A stretch of DNA of 64,000 nucleotides from Paenibacillus melissococcoides (GTDB lineage: Bacteria > Bacillota > Bacilli > Paenibacillales > Paenibacillaceae). Shown piece after piece: positions 27,814-37,178 of the stretch. The stretch is taken from assembly GCA_944800085.1 (NCBI GenBank), contig CALYLO010000001.1, positions 1,575,001 to 1,639,000 on the forward strand. The letters are read 5' to 3'. The translations under genes and the position numbers were made by a program. Under the pieces are notes generated by a model that saw nothing but the letters and a program-made list of their open reading frames with translations, searched no databases and had not been told where the DNA came from. The first letter of the stretch is position 1, and each line of letters opens with the position of its first letter.

Positions 27814-28802
27814 GGGAAATGGCATATGTTTTTCATCTTAATTGGTTGAGATTGATGAGCCGCAAGGCGATTGTGGCGATTACAGCGGTGATGACGATCG
27901 CCGCTGTGGCCGCCGCGCTGCTGTTGACACCTGCGAATGCTTCGAGAGGCAGCATCGCCTTCATAACAGCCGCTTCCGAGCCGGGAGAGGCTACCCTTGC
28001 CGGTATGCACGAATTCAAGGTGAAGCGGCTCGCGGAAGTTCCGCGCAAGTCCGAGCTGGTCCGCAACAAATATGATGCCGTCATCATCGATGAAGGAGAC
28101 GGGAGCTATACGATCGAGACGATGAAGAGCGACGCGTATGCCGCGATGGTGCGCCAAGCGCTGGAGCATCCGGAGCAGCCGCTGCCGGCAGCGGAGAAGC
28201 GGGGCGCCGGGGCGAATATTGCCGGCTTTCTCATGATGTTTGTGCTGCTGCAGGGCATGTTCTACATGAATTTTTTTGCGGAGGACAAGGCGCAGGGCAC
28301 GCTGCGGCGAATTGCGGCTTCTCCGCTGTCCGTCATGAGCTATCTTGCGGTTCAGGCTCTGTTTTGCTTCCTTCTTATCAGCGTTCCGGCCTATCTGTGC
28401 ATTGCGGGAGCAAGCCTCCTTCTGCGTGCGGATATCGGCTTCACGCTGCTGCAATACGGCTGGCTTATCGCCGTATTGTCCGTGCTGGCCGCCGCGTTTG
28501 CCCTGTTCATCACGGTCTGTATCGACGAGATTGACAATGCGGTTACGACGGCTTCCAGCCTGATTCTTGTCACTTCGCTTCTGTCCGGCGGCTTCTACAC
28601 CGTAGAGCACGAAGGAGCGATGAACGCGCTGACCTATTGGCTTCCGCAGCGGCAGTATATGGCTGCCGTGACCAGCTTGGAACGGGGGGCTGCGTATGCG
28701 GACGCGGTCTGGCCTCTGGTCTATGTGTTGGTTCTGTCCGGCATTCTGTTCGCGGCCGGCGCCCTTATTTGCAGAAGAAGATGCCAGGCAGGAAGATATT
28801 GA
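27810..28802 (+). CDS. ABC-2 permease, second subunit
   Basis: 330 residues: one N-terminal helix (KAIVAITAVMTIAAVAAALLL), a large extracellular domain (about residues 40-125), then five helices including MFYMNFFAEDKAQGTLRRIAASPLS, the ABC-2 core, and FITVCIDEIDNAVTTASSLIL. A YhgE/NatB-like layout. Translation is coupled to the preceding gene. The cargo is unknown; the downstream MalT-like regulator may respond to it. Confidence 0.9.
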   Translation: MREMAYVFHLNWLRLMSRKAIVAITAVMTIAAVAAALLLTPANASRGSIAFITAASEPGEATLAGMHEFKVKRLAEVPRKSELVRNKYDAVIIDEGDGSYTIETMKSDAYAAMVRQALEHPEQPLPAAEKRGAGANIAGFLMMFVLLQGMFYMNFFAEDKAQGTLRRIAASPLSVMSYLAVQALFCFLLISVPAYLCIAGASLLLRADIGFTLLQYGWLIAVLSVLAAAFALFITVCIDEIDNAVTTASSLILVTSLLSGGFYTVEHEGAMNALTYWLPQRQYMAAVTSLERGAAYADAVWPLVYVLVLSGILFAAGALICRRRCQAGRY

Positions 28803-28903
28803 TACGTGCGATCGGCTCCGGCGTGGTATAGTAAGAGAAGCGGATTCCCAGTTGCTGGGTTCCCGTCATGCGGCAGTACACAAGTAAGTGGGGTAGAGGA
28901 GAA

Positions 28904-31478
28904 ATGGATCGCATCAGGTTGATTTCCGCCAAGCTTATGGCGCCGGTTCCGCGCAAGCATTATATTCGGAGAGAGCGGCTGTTCGCCAAGCTGCGGCATG
29001 TGCAGGAATACAAGGTCGTTGTCGTGCAGGGAACCGCCGGGAGCGGGAAGACGACGCTGCTTACCTCCTATATGAAGGAGGCGGGCCAGCGTCATTTCCG
29101 CTGGATTGCGCTGGACGAGGACAATAATGACCTGTATTCGTTCTGGCACTACGTGTTGGGGGCCTTGAAGGAGGATCTGGGCCGGAGCGCCGATGACTTG
29201 AACCAAGTATTCGAAGCGATCCCGCACAAGCATGATATGGAAACGATCTTGACCATGATCGTGAATCAGCTCCATCAGATGGAAGGGCTGACGCTGGTCC
29301 TGGATGACGCTCATGTCCTCGATAAGGAGGAGGTGCTTCGTTCTCTGGAATTTTTCATCAAGTACAGTCCGGAGCAGGTCCGGTTCGTCCTGCTGAGCCG
29401 TGAAGCGCCGAGGCTGTATTTGGGTGAATGGATGATGGATGGCCAATATGCGGAAATCAACGAATCCGAGCTGAAATTTTCAGATGAAGAGGCGGCTCAG
29501 TTTCTGCAGCAGACGTTGGCATTGGAGGTGGATGATGATACGGCAGGCCGATTGAATGAGCAGACGGAAGGCTGGGCGGGAGGACTGCAGCTTCTCGCGC
29601 TTGCGATGTCCCATAAGACCCGGTTATGGCAGCGGGCTCAACAAATATATGGTGACGTATTTATCCAATGAAATTCTTCGTTCGCTGGATGGGGAAGAGA
29701 CGCGGTTTTTGCTGCATACGTCCATTCTTAGCTATTTCGATGAAACGATATGCAATGGCCTGCTCGGGATAAGGAATGCGAGGATGTTCATCGATCGGCT
29801 GCAGGACAAAAATCTGTTCCTGGTCACGATTGACGAGACAGCCGGTTTATACCGGTATCATCATGTATTCGGCGAATTTTTGCGATATCGGCTGTCTGAG
29901 GAAGGGGAAGCGATTTGCGGGTTGCATGCCAAGGCGGCGGCAATCTACGAGCAGCGGGGCGACCAGGCCGAGAGCGTCAAGCATTATATCCAGGCCCGCC
30001 GGTATCCGGAAGCGATGGACGTCATCGCCCGCATGCCGCAGTCGATGCAGGGCTGGGTGCTGCTGAGGCAGATTCCGTTGGCATGGTTGAGCGTTAACCG
30101 GGATTTGCTGTTTCAGCGGCTGTTCTACCATTTCTGCAATCAGGAGTTCGAACAATGCCGACTGGTGCTGGAATCGCTGCAGACGGAGCCCGGCAGGGAA
30201 GTGGATGGGAGCATCCTGCAGTTCACCCGCTTCTTCATGGACGAACCTGGTCCCGGCTTGGACTTCGAGCCCTTGTCCCTGGAGGAGATGGAACCGATCG
30301 GATTGTCTGCTCCGACGAGGGCGATTATTTATGTAACGAGCTCCATGATGCTCGGTCTCCGAGATCAATATGCGCAAGCGCTGCATTGTGTCGAGCAGGC
30401 GCTGGCCCTCGAGGAGCGCAGCCCGAATCCGTATATCCGCTTCTTCGCGTTGACGTGCAAGTGCCAGCTTCTTGAAGCCATCGGCGAATTCGCCGCCTGC
30501 GAACGGCTGTATGCCTCGTTGTTCCAATTGACCGAGGATCATCCTTATCTCGCGCCGGCAATGGCGACGTATCTGATCGGAATCGGCGGCATTTATATGA
30601 AAATGATGCGGCTCGATGAGGCGGAACATTGGTTCGGAAAGGTGGAGCGCCGGCTTCCTGGCAATTATCCTTCTATGGAAATGGGGTATGCCTACAACCG
30701 GTTAGAAATGACCTTGCTGCGGGGGGATACGCGGGCGGCGGCGGAACTGATGAGAAAGGTAGGGGACGATCCGGCGTTCCGCCATCATCCCTACTACCAT
30801 CTATCGCTATTGAGATACCAGTTGTCACTCGGTGATCCGGATTCCGAGCTGCTGCAGCGGTTCCTGGCACGCGTGCAGGAAGGAGAAGCAAGATGCCGGC
30901 TGCGCTATGATGAGCGGCTGCTCTATGCCAGAGTGCTGGCCGCCCGTGGAGAAGCGGAGGAAGCGCTGGAGCAGACCGATGATATATTGATGGAGGCGCG
31001 CAAGCATAAGCTTCCATTGCTCCTGGTCGATGCTTTGCTGCACAAGATTATGATTTTGCATCAGGAAGGCTCCCGTCCGAGTCCCGAAATATTGAATCTC
31101 ATCCGTGAAGCCGTTCATTACAGCTATGCGAACGAGATTGCCTATCTCTACCTATTGGACGGGGAAGCCGCGCAGGAGGCGCTTCATTGGCTGCTTCAGG
31201 AGAAGGAACAGGATCTGCTGGCGAAGGAAAAGGCGTTCATCCAGCGTGTCAGCTCGTGCTGGAAGCGGGATTCCGGCGGAGGAGATGTGCTGACCGAGCG
31301 CGAGCTCGAGGTGCTGCATGCCGCGGCCTCGGGCCTGAGGAACAAGGAGATCGGGGAGCGGCTTTGCATTTCGGTTGCCACGGTCAAGACCCATATGATC
31401 CACATCTATTCCAAGCTCCAAGCCTCCAACCGGGTGGAAGCGATCGAGAAGGCGCGGCAGCTTGGATGGTTGACTTGA
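28904..31478 (+). pseudogene. MalT/LuxR-type STAND regulator interrupted by a dinucleotide frameshift
   Basis: A large ATP-dependent activator: Walker A GTAGSGKTT at residues 43-51, Walker B LTLVLDDAH, winged-helix and TPR-like middle, and a C-terminal LuxR HTH (LTERELEVLHAAASGLRNKEIGERLCISVATVKTHMIHIYSKL). The frame stops at 29669-29671, and coding continues without loss in another frame from about 29645 (KYMVTYLSNEIL). Adding one AT to AATATATGGTG restores the family sequence, so an AT repeat has probably contracted by one unit. Good RBS GAGGAGA before ATG 28904. It may be a dead gene, a reversible switch or a sequencing error. Confidence 0.8.
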
Positions 31479-31937
31479 GTTGTGATGAGGCTGTCGTTTA
31501 TTGGTAAAATTCCCGGTATAAGCGAGCATCAGGAAGATAGAGCAGTCCTGGGGCAAACCGTATTTTTTAGCCGTATCAAGAAAATGCACTAATCAACTTA
31601 CGCCTTTGGGGGCTGGACGACGCTGCTAAATATCTTACTGTTTGCTGTTGTGGCCGATTTCATCTCCAGTCCCAGAAATGCATCCATTATCGGGAGCGAA
31701 AGTAGCCGAGGCGCTCGGGGCCCGGGTAAAGTGGAGTGCCAAGGAGCGAAAATTGTCCATCACTCAGTAAAAACGGGCGGGGCTCCTTTTTTTACTATGA
31801 GTACAGGGAAACCCTTGGCATGGCTAAGGGACTTGTCATTGCCGCCTAATTTTTGCTTTACGGGCTATAACCAAGTCAATCTTGAAATTAATCCAATATA
31901 ATGGTGACATATCCTTGATAAAGGAGGAGGCAACCTG
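31479..31937. other. Intergenic stretch after the MalT-type gene
   Basis: No gene is recognised. GGGGCTCC followed by TTTTTTT near 31776-31791 could be part of a weak terminator with the upstream GGAGC at 31743. A 3' AT-rich part precedes the small sporulation gene. Confidence 0.35.
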
Positions 31938-32045
31938 ATGAGCGATATCAAAGGTTACGGATGTCATCATCTTTTCACTTCAACTGGTGTAATCTTGGTT
32001 CTGTTTATCTTGCTCGTAATCGTGTCTCGCGCATTTATTTATTAA
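31938..32045 (+). CDS. YjcZ-family small sporulation protein
   Basis: 35 residues: a short polar start with G, Y, C and H (KGYGCHHLF) and one hydrophobic segment ending in the family-like VLFILLVIVSRAFIY. YjcZ/BhpA-type proteins are tiny membrane proteins made in sporulation. RBS AAAGGAGGAGG seven bases before the ATG. Too short for most gene callers. Confidence 0.8.
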   Translation: MSDIKGYGCHHLFTSTGVILVLFILLVIVSRAFIY

Positions 32046-32112
32046 AATCAGCGATAAGATGATTGGGTGATTGGCACCTCATGCGTCCGTGCTTATAGGT
32101 CGTCTTATTTAC

Positions 32113-32145
32113 TGCCCTGCTGGCGGAGCAGGGCTCCTTTTTGTT
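32113..32145 (+). terminator. Terminator of the yjcZ-like gene
   Basis: GCCCTGCT and AGCAGGGC form an 8-bp stem around GGCGG, followed by TCCTTTTTG. Confidence 0.85.
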
Positions 32146-32238
32146 TTTCCAATACGGCTGCGATCAACGGCGAACCAGTAGCCGGCCAGATCATCGGCGG
32201 CAGTGGTACGCCCACGTCCAGGCGGGATTAACACTGTG

Positions 32239-32270
32239 AGCCGCGAAGTCATGTCCTACGGCTCTTTTTC
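32239..32270 (+). terminator. Hairpin with T-run next to the chbG pseudogene
   Basis: GAGCCG (32239-32244) pairs with CGGCTC (32260-32265), then five T. No gene between it and the previous terminator is recognised. Confidence 0.5.
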
Positions 32271-32289
32271 CCGCGTGTCTCCTGACGTA

Positions 32290-32899
32290 TCAGCGTCTGC
32301 TACCGAGCGTCAGGACGGAGCGGATGGCTGGGAACTGGCCATAATGAATGACTTGAAGTATTCCATGGGCTTGAAGCTCTGCAATGCATGCGACAACCTG
32401 TGGATCAATGAATACGAGCAATTCCTTTTCCCTGGCCGTCGTCCAGGTGGACAGCCGGCGGACGTCATCGTCAACATAGCCAGATGGCATAAAAGCTCGG
32501 TTATTCCTTCCGGGATTTTGCGCCGCAGGCTCAAGAGGCGGGGGACGCCTGTCTGGCTATCGTACGTATACATAAATAGTTCACCCGTGATCCATGGAAG
32601 ATCAGGGTCTGGACGACTGGAGGGCAGCCGCAAAGGAAGTTCTTCGTACTGCACGAGCTCTTTAACGAGAGAATACACGACTCGATTATCCAAATGATAT
32701 GGTGATGCGAATCGACATGCGTAGGGCGGAGTCCATGCTTCCGCATTCGACCGTAGCGGGTATAGAGTTCTCGTGCAATATCTTGATCTCTCCATTCCGC
32801 GTGGTTCCCGTGAAAGGAACCTCCAGCCCGGACAGGGGAGGGAACAAGAAGAGGATTCGTAGCGGGTGTTCCATATATTAAGTTGAAATGCAATCCCAC
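32290..32899 (-). pseudogene. ChbG/YdjC-type carbohydrate deacetylase, truncated and twice frameshifted
   Basis: Similarity to the YdjC/ChbG deacetylase family runs through three minus-strand frames: GLHFNLIYG...GSFHGNHAEWRDQDIARELYTRYGRMRKHGLRPTHVDSHHHI (from 32896), then DNRVVYSLVKEL...LRLPSSRPDP...ITGELFM (to about 32490), then SGYVDDDVRRLSTWTTAREKELLVFIDPQV (to about 32320). The metal-binding SHHH motif survives. The N-terminal sixty or so residues, with the TADDFG motif, are absent. Long dead. Confidence 0.8.
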
Positions 32900-32987
32900 T
32901 CCATTATGTACCGAGGCAATTCAATCCCACCTTACTGTATTTTCCAATGATAGTAAATTCATCTCGGGAACCATACGGAAAAGATAA

Positions 32988-33340
32988 GGGGCTGTCCCAC
33001 AAGTAGTTTTCGCTACCGTGGGACAGCCCCCTGACCTCAAAGCTCGACTTGCCAAAAAAACTGCATAAACGCAGTTTTCCCTTATGACGTTGAATTCGTT
33101 GCAGGAATTCCTGCAAAACCGCATGAATTCAACATATGAAAGAGATAGAAAGCAAAAAAAACGGGGGAAATAATGTGCTTTTGCAGGAATTTAATGGAAT
33201 ATCGACTCATAGGGCGTAAATTCCTGCGTTAGCGCAGCATTTCACTGTATTATCCATCTTCCACCGCTTTTTCTCGCCTCAATATTCTCTGTTATCCCGT
33301 CTTCCCCCGCCTCAGCGTGCACTGCCTTTGGGACACCCCC
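32988..33340. repeat. Dispersed palindromic repeat, copy B
   Basis: 353 bp, uninterrupted. It begins with a perfect 13-bp hairpin GGGGCTGTCCCAC (32988-33000)/GTGGGACAGCCCC (33018-33030) and ends TTTGGGACACCCCC at 33340. Inside are smaller dyads: AACTGCATAAACGCAGTT, GCAGGAATTCCTGC and CCTGCGTTAGCGCAG. It matches copy A in order and orientation. It lacks an ORF with an RBS. Confidence 0.75.
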
Positions 33341-33402
33341 TTTTTTCCTACGGGTTACACGTGGAGGAGCACCGCCGTCAAGCCGTCAGCCGGGGGAAAT
33401 AA

Positions 33403-33492
33403 TTAGCAACAATGTCTGCGTTTTTTGCACACTACCAATACTTTCTGCCCCCGTTTAAGAACAACAGTGATTGCTCTACGATGACGTCTCAT
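33403..33492 (-). CDS. 29-residue cationic, cysteine-containing small protein
   Basis: A very short ORF (MRRHRRAITVVLKRGQKVLV... ending KKRRHCC) with a near-ideal RBS AAAGGAGGTGG six bases before ATG. Twelve of 29 residues are K, R or H around a short hydrophobic core (AITVVL, VLVVC), with three cysteines. I do not recognise it. An antimicrobial, DNA-binding or sporulation role would be guesswork. It could be chance, but the RBS argues for translation. Confidence 0.45.
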   Translation of the reverse strand: MRRHRRAITVVLKRGQKVLVVCKKRRHCC

Positions 33493-33860
33493 TTAAGCCA
33501 CCTCCTTTCTATATTACAATATGACAGATTGCTATAAATGATTGTGCCAAAGCTGCGGTGAAACTAACATGATATGCCTCCAGAGCCACATGACATCCCG
33601 AATATATTTCCAATGCACAAATTCCAACCTGATTTGGACGCGGCGTAGGAGCCCCGTCGCTCCTGGAAAAGGCCACGAAGTCTGGACGGTTTCTCGGTCC
33701 GACATTCTTTTCACAGAATCCCTCTTCGGAAGGGGGCCGGGAAGCCCCCTAAGGGCTCACTTGAAAACGATCGTAACAGTGTTTGATGGAGGCAATAAGC
33801 AACACGATTGTCAAGTCTTCTTTTTCATCCTTCGCAGCTCTTTTCTAATACCAATAGACA
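33493..33860. other. Intergenic stretch between the small ORF and the xre gene
   Basis: No gene seen. GGGGGC/GCCCCC forms a small hairpin at about 33735-33752 without a T-run. ORFs in this stretch lack RBS and family features. Confidence 0.35.
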
Positions 33861-34076
33861 ATGACGAAGTTGAAAGGGACCCCAAAGCTAGAGAAATTGC
33901 GCAAAGAGCGGGGCTGGACCCAGGCCGAACTTGCAGAGAGGGCTGGATTGTTACAGAATGACATATCCCGGTTTGACCGGCAGACGCAAGGATCGTATGT
34001 AAAGATAATCTCCTTAGCCCGGGCTTTGGGCGTGGCGGTGGAGGAGCTATTTGACATCGAGGAGATTGGGGAGTAG
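33861..34076 (+). CDS. XRE-family HTH regulator
   Basis: 71 residues that are almost entirely one Cro/CI-type HTH: LEKLRKERGWTQAELAERAGLLQNDISRFDRQTQGSYVKIISLARALGVAVEELFDIEE. An in-frame stop directly upstream fixes the ATG at 33861, though no clear RBS is present, so expression may be poor. It sits among gene fragments and may be a leftover from a mobile element. Confidence 0.8.
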   Translation: MTKLKGTPKLEKLRKERGWTQAELAERAGLLQNDISRFDRQTQGSYVKIISLARALGVAVEELFDIEEIGE

Positions 34077-34109
34077 GAGAGGCAGAAGCCCCTCATTTTT
34101 CTCTCCCCC

Positions 34110-34431
34110 GTTCGAGCAGGTCAGCTACGGCTACGAGGCTTACCGGAAGGTGCTCAAGGATATCGACCTCTCGGTGAAGGCCGGAGAGATGATCGGCCTC
34201 GTCGGCCATTCCGGGGCCGGCAAGTCGACGATGATCAATCTGCTCTGCCGCTTCTATGATCCGAGCAGCGGCCGCATTACGCTCGACGGCATCGACCTGC
34301 GCCAGATCAGGCAGGAGGCTCTGCGGCAGCAGATCGGCATCTTGCTCCAGGAGACATTTCTGTTCGATGGCACCATTGAGGGGGATTGTCGGCTCATGAC
34401 GGACCAGGGCGCGAAGCAAGTCAATCTATAG
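34110..34431 (+). pseudogene. Fragment of an ABC exporter ATPase domain
   Basis: The fragment begins mid-gene (FEQVSYGYEAYRKVLKDIDLSVKAGEMIGLVG), has Walker A GHSGAGKST and the Q-loop GILLQETFLFDGTI, then stops before the signature and Walker B. Both the membrane domain and the C-terminal half of the nucleotide-binding domain are missing. The next sequence resembles DUF1854, normally found with such ABC proteins. Confidence 0.8.
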
Positions 34432-35263
34432 GCTCCCGAGCAAGTCTCGCTGAGCCGCACGGCAGGCGGCATGCTGCAAGGGAGCGCGGCGGGATAAGGA
34501 CGGAACGGAAATCGGCCTGATCGTGGAGCCGTACGAGCTGGACGAGGAGAGCCGCCGCGAGCTGCTGAAGGAACTGCGCATGCGGTATTTTTTGCCTCAG
34601 GTGAGCCGGATTGTGCAGGTGCGCCAGCATCATGATGTGTGGATATGGCAGTTGGAGACGGATGCGGGCCCGATGCGGATGATTATGCCCAATCTGCATG
34701 AGCATGTGCAGGCGCACGGCGTCAGCCGTCTTATCTTGACGGACGTGAACGGAAGGCGCGCGGAGATTCGCGATCTTCAGGCGCTGGATGGCGCTCTTTA
34801 TCATGTGGACGCCAAAGGAACCCTACCGAAGCCGTTTCTATTGATGGAAGCGGAAGATTTTATGGCGAGAAGGCGGCAAATCGAGCAGATGAACGAGACG
34901 ATCACGGACGAAGAATTGAAGAAAATGTACTTAACGCGGGAGATGCTGCACGGCTTGAAAAAGCACTACAGCTTGATCGATCGCGTGTCGCAGCAGGGAG
35001 CGACGCTGGTGTATCTCGAAGGGGCGGCCCATTATAATTTCACGTATTTCCCGCTGTTCTCGGATCTGCTCCGCTATACCGGCATGGCGGGCAGCATGAA
35101 GGGGGCGAGAGGAATTGACATCATCCATCAATATGTGCTCGACTTCTTCAACAAGCATCTCAAGGGAACCGGGGGCAAGCTCCTGCAGGGACCGAGCGCA
35201 GAGTACCCGGAGGTGAAGTTCCCGTATCTTTCGGCGCCTTTGAAGCCGTCCGGGGGGCAATAG
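34432..35263 (+). pseudogene. Chimeric ORF: DUF1854 domain joined to a PAF-acetylhydrolase-like C-terminus
   Basis: In one frame APEQVSLSRTAGGMLQG (34432-34490), then after a frameshift DGTEIGLIVEPYELDEESRRELLKELRMRYFLPQVSRIV...HDVWIWQLETDAGPMRMIMPNLHEHVQ...RLILTDVNGRRAEIRDLQALD: a DUF1854 domain. At about 34790 it passes in frame into GALYHVDAKGTLPKPFLLMEAED...GAAHYNFTYFPLFSDLL...YVLDFFNKHLKG...GPSAEYPEVKFPYL, the C-terminal third of a PAF-acetylhydrolase-like alpha/beta hydrolase with its catalytic histidine (AAHYNF). The hydrolase nucleophile part is gone. The join at LQALD/GALY creates one 246-codon ORF from GTG 34523. Confidence 0.75.
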
Positions 35264-35470
35264 ATGGAGGAATGTGCACATTGGCTGCTTGCTCTATCGG
35301 CGTATTTTCCAACAAAATAGCATAAAAGCCCGCTTAATTCGCACCCTATAGTTGTATGAGGTTATTCATGCCAAGCGAGCAGGGGAAGTCTTCCGTTCTT
35401 CGCAGATCCGTCGGCTTCCCCAAGCTCTTGGCTCGTAACCTATTTCATCTATAGGGTGGGTGACGCGTTC

Positions 35471-37072
35471 ATGCGGACCAAAATGAGCCGGCTGATTGTC
35501 TTGCTCTGCATCTTGGCCATCGCTCCCGGATGCCAGAAGCCGGAACAGAAAGCGAAGGAAGAGCGAATCCAACTGCAGTCCATTCAAGGCACCGGTTCCA
35601 AGAAGGTTATCTATCTGATGATCGATTCCTTGATGGCGCAAGCCATCGATCGGGGCATTGAACGGAATGAGCTGCCTGCGTTCCAATTTCTTGTCGAGCA
35701 CGGGCAATACTATAAGAACATGGTCTCTTCTTTTCCGACGATGTCCGTTACGATTGACAGCTCTCTGCTGACGGGAACGTATCCCGACGAACATCGAATC
35801 CCGGGACTGATCTGGTATTCCGCGTCCGAGAAGAAAGTCATTAATTACGGGACGGGCCCGATGGAGGTGGTGAAGCACGGCATTAACCCGGTATTGACAG
35901 ATCTCTTGCTGGACCTTAACGGCTCGCATCTGAATTCCCAAGTCCCGACCATCTATGAGGAATTGGCACGGCGCGGGCAGACAGCCGGCTCCATTAACGG
36001 GTTGATCTTCCGGGGGACGAAGAAGCATACCTTATCGATTCCCGCCTGGATTCAGCGTCCTGCCTCCTTGCCGCGGCAGATAGAGGTGACTGGCCCCGAT
36101 CTGTTGGCGCTTGGCGCATTTTCCAACCCGTTCGAGGGGAAGGCCGATCTTCGTGACGGCATCACCCGTCGTCTGGGGTTGAATAATGCATATTCCGTGG
36201 AAGCGGCGAGATACTTGATAAGCAACAACCAACTGCCGGATTTCTTATTTGTCTATTTGCCGGATCTGGATCAGAAGCTGCACAAGAATGGACCCGGGGA
36301 ACGAAGGGGCGTCCAACAAGTGGACCGGCAGCTTCGCTCCTTGCTAGAGGAATTCGGGTCGATGGAAGACGCTTTGCGGCAGGCGGTATTTGTCATTGCC
36401 GGGGATAGCGGCATGACCTCCATATTGCCTGCCCGGGACAATCCGGTCATCGAGCTGCCTTCTCTCCTTGCCGGCTATAACGTGCTGCGTCCGGGGGAGG
36501 CCGTGTCCGATGAGACCGACTTGATTCTCGCGGTCAATGAGACGATGGCCTATATTTACACAAATGGCAAAGATAAGCCGCTCCGAAAGGTAGTCGAAGC
36601 GCTGTCTGGCGATCCGCGCATCGACATTATCGCGTGGAAGGAAACCGGCTGGGTACATGCGGTGCCAGGGAATAAGAGACAGGAGATGCGGTACCGTGCG
36701 GACGGGCCGTTGCTCGATGCCTATGGGCAAGCATGGACGATCGAAGGCGACGCGAAGGTAATGGATCTGCAGATTGATTCCGCAGCGAAGAAGATTGGCT
36801 ACGGTCAATATCCGGACGGACTGCGGCGCTTATCGGCGGCGCTGCACTCCCATGAGGGAGATTTCCTCGTCGTCACCGCGAAGCCGGGCTATGAGCTGGC
36901 GGACAGAAGCTCCCCGACGCATAAAGGCGGCGGGGGCCACGGGTCGATGCGAAGCGAGGAGTCGCTCGTGCCGTTGATTATTTGCGGCACCGATCGGAAG
37001 CCGGAGCATTTGCGCATCATTGACTTGAAGCCGTTTCTGCTCGAATTGCTCGCGCGTCAGGAAGAGTCTTAG
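35471..37072 (+). CDS. Alkaline-phosphatase-superfamily phosphodiesterase lipoprotein
   Basis: 533 residues. Lipoprotein signal ending LAIAPGC, then a type I phosphodiesterase/nucleotide pyrophosphatase domain: metal-site D in KVIYLMIDSLM, the nucleophile region SSFPTMSVTIDSSLLTGTYPDEH (T or S after FPTM), PDLDQKLHKNGP, VFVIAGDSGMTSI (metal D) and SPTHKGGGGHGS with metal-binding histidines. It would act on the outer face of the membrane; the substrate is unknown. ATG 35471 follows GGTGGGTGA. A terminator lies 70 bases downstream. Confidence 0.88.
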   Translation: MRTKMSRLIVLLCILAIAPGCQKPEQKAKEERIQLQSIQGTGSKKVIYLMIDSLMAQAIDRGIERNELPAFQFLVEHGQYYKNMVSSFPTMSVTIDSSLLTGTYPDEHRIPGLIWYSASEKKVINYGTGPMEVVKHGINPVLTDLLLDLNGSHLNSQVPTIYEELARRGQTAGSINGLIFRGTKKHTLSIPAWIQRPASLPRQIEVTGPDLLALGAFSNPFEGKADLRDGITRRLGLNNAYSVEAARYLISNNQLPDFLFVYLPDLDQKLHKNGPGERRGVQQVDRQLRSLLEEFGSMEDALRQAVFVIAGDSGMTSILPARDNPVIELPSLLAGYNVLRPGEAVSDETDLILAVNETMAYIYTNGKDKPLRKVVEALSGDPRIDIIAWKETGWVHAVPGNKRQEMRYRADGPLLDAYGQAWTIEGDAKVMDLQIDSAAKKIGYGQYPDGLRRLSAALHSHEGDFLVVTAKPGYELADRSSPTHKGGGGHGSMRSEESLVPLIICGTDRKPEHLRIIDLKPFLLELLARQEES

Positions 37073-37141
37073 AAGATATGCCGAGATGATGAAGCAATCA
37101 CGTTCGCCGGTTGATGCTTTGGAACGGGGGATTACCTATAG

Positions 37142-37178
37142 GAAGCAGCTCCCGACGAGCATGGGAGCTGCTTCTTCG
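37142..37178. terminator. Bidirectional terminator between convergent genes
   Basis: GAAGCAGCTCCC (37142-37153) and GGGAGCTGCTTC (37163-37174) form a perfect 12-bp stem. T-rich sequence follows on the + strand and A-rich sequence precedes it, serving both genes weakly. Confidence 0.75.
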
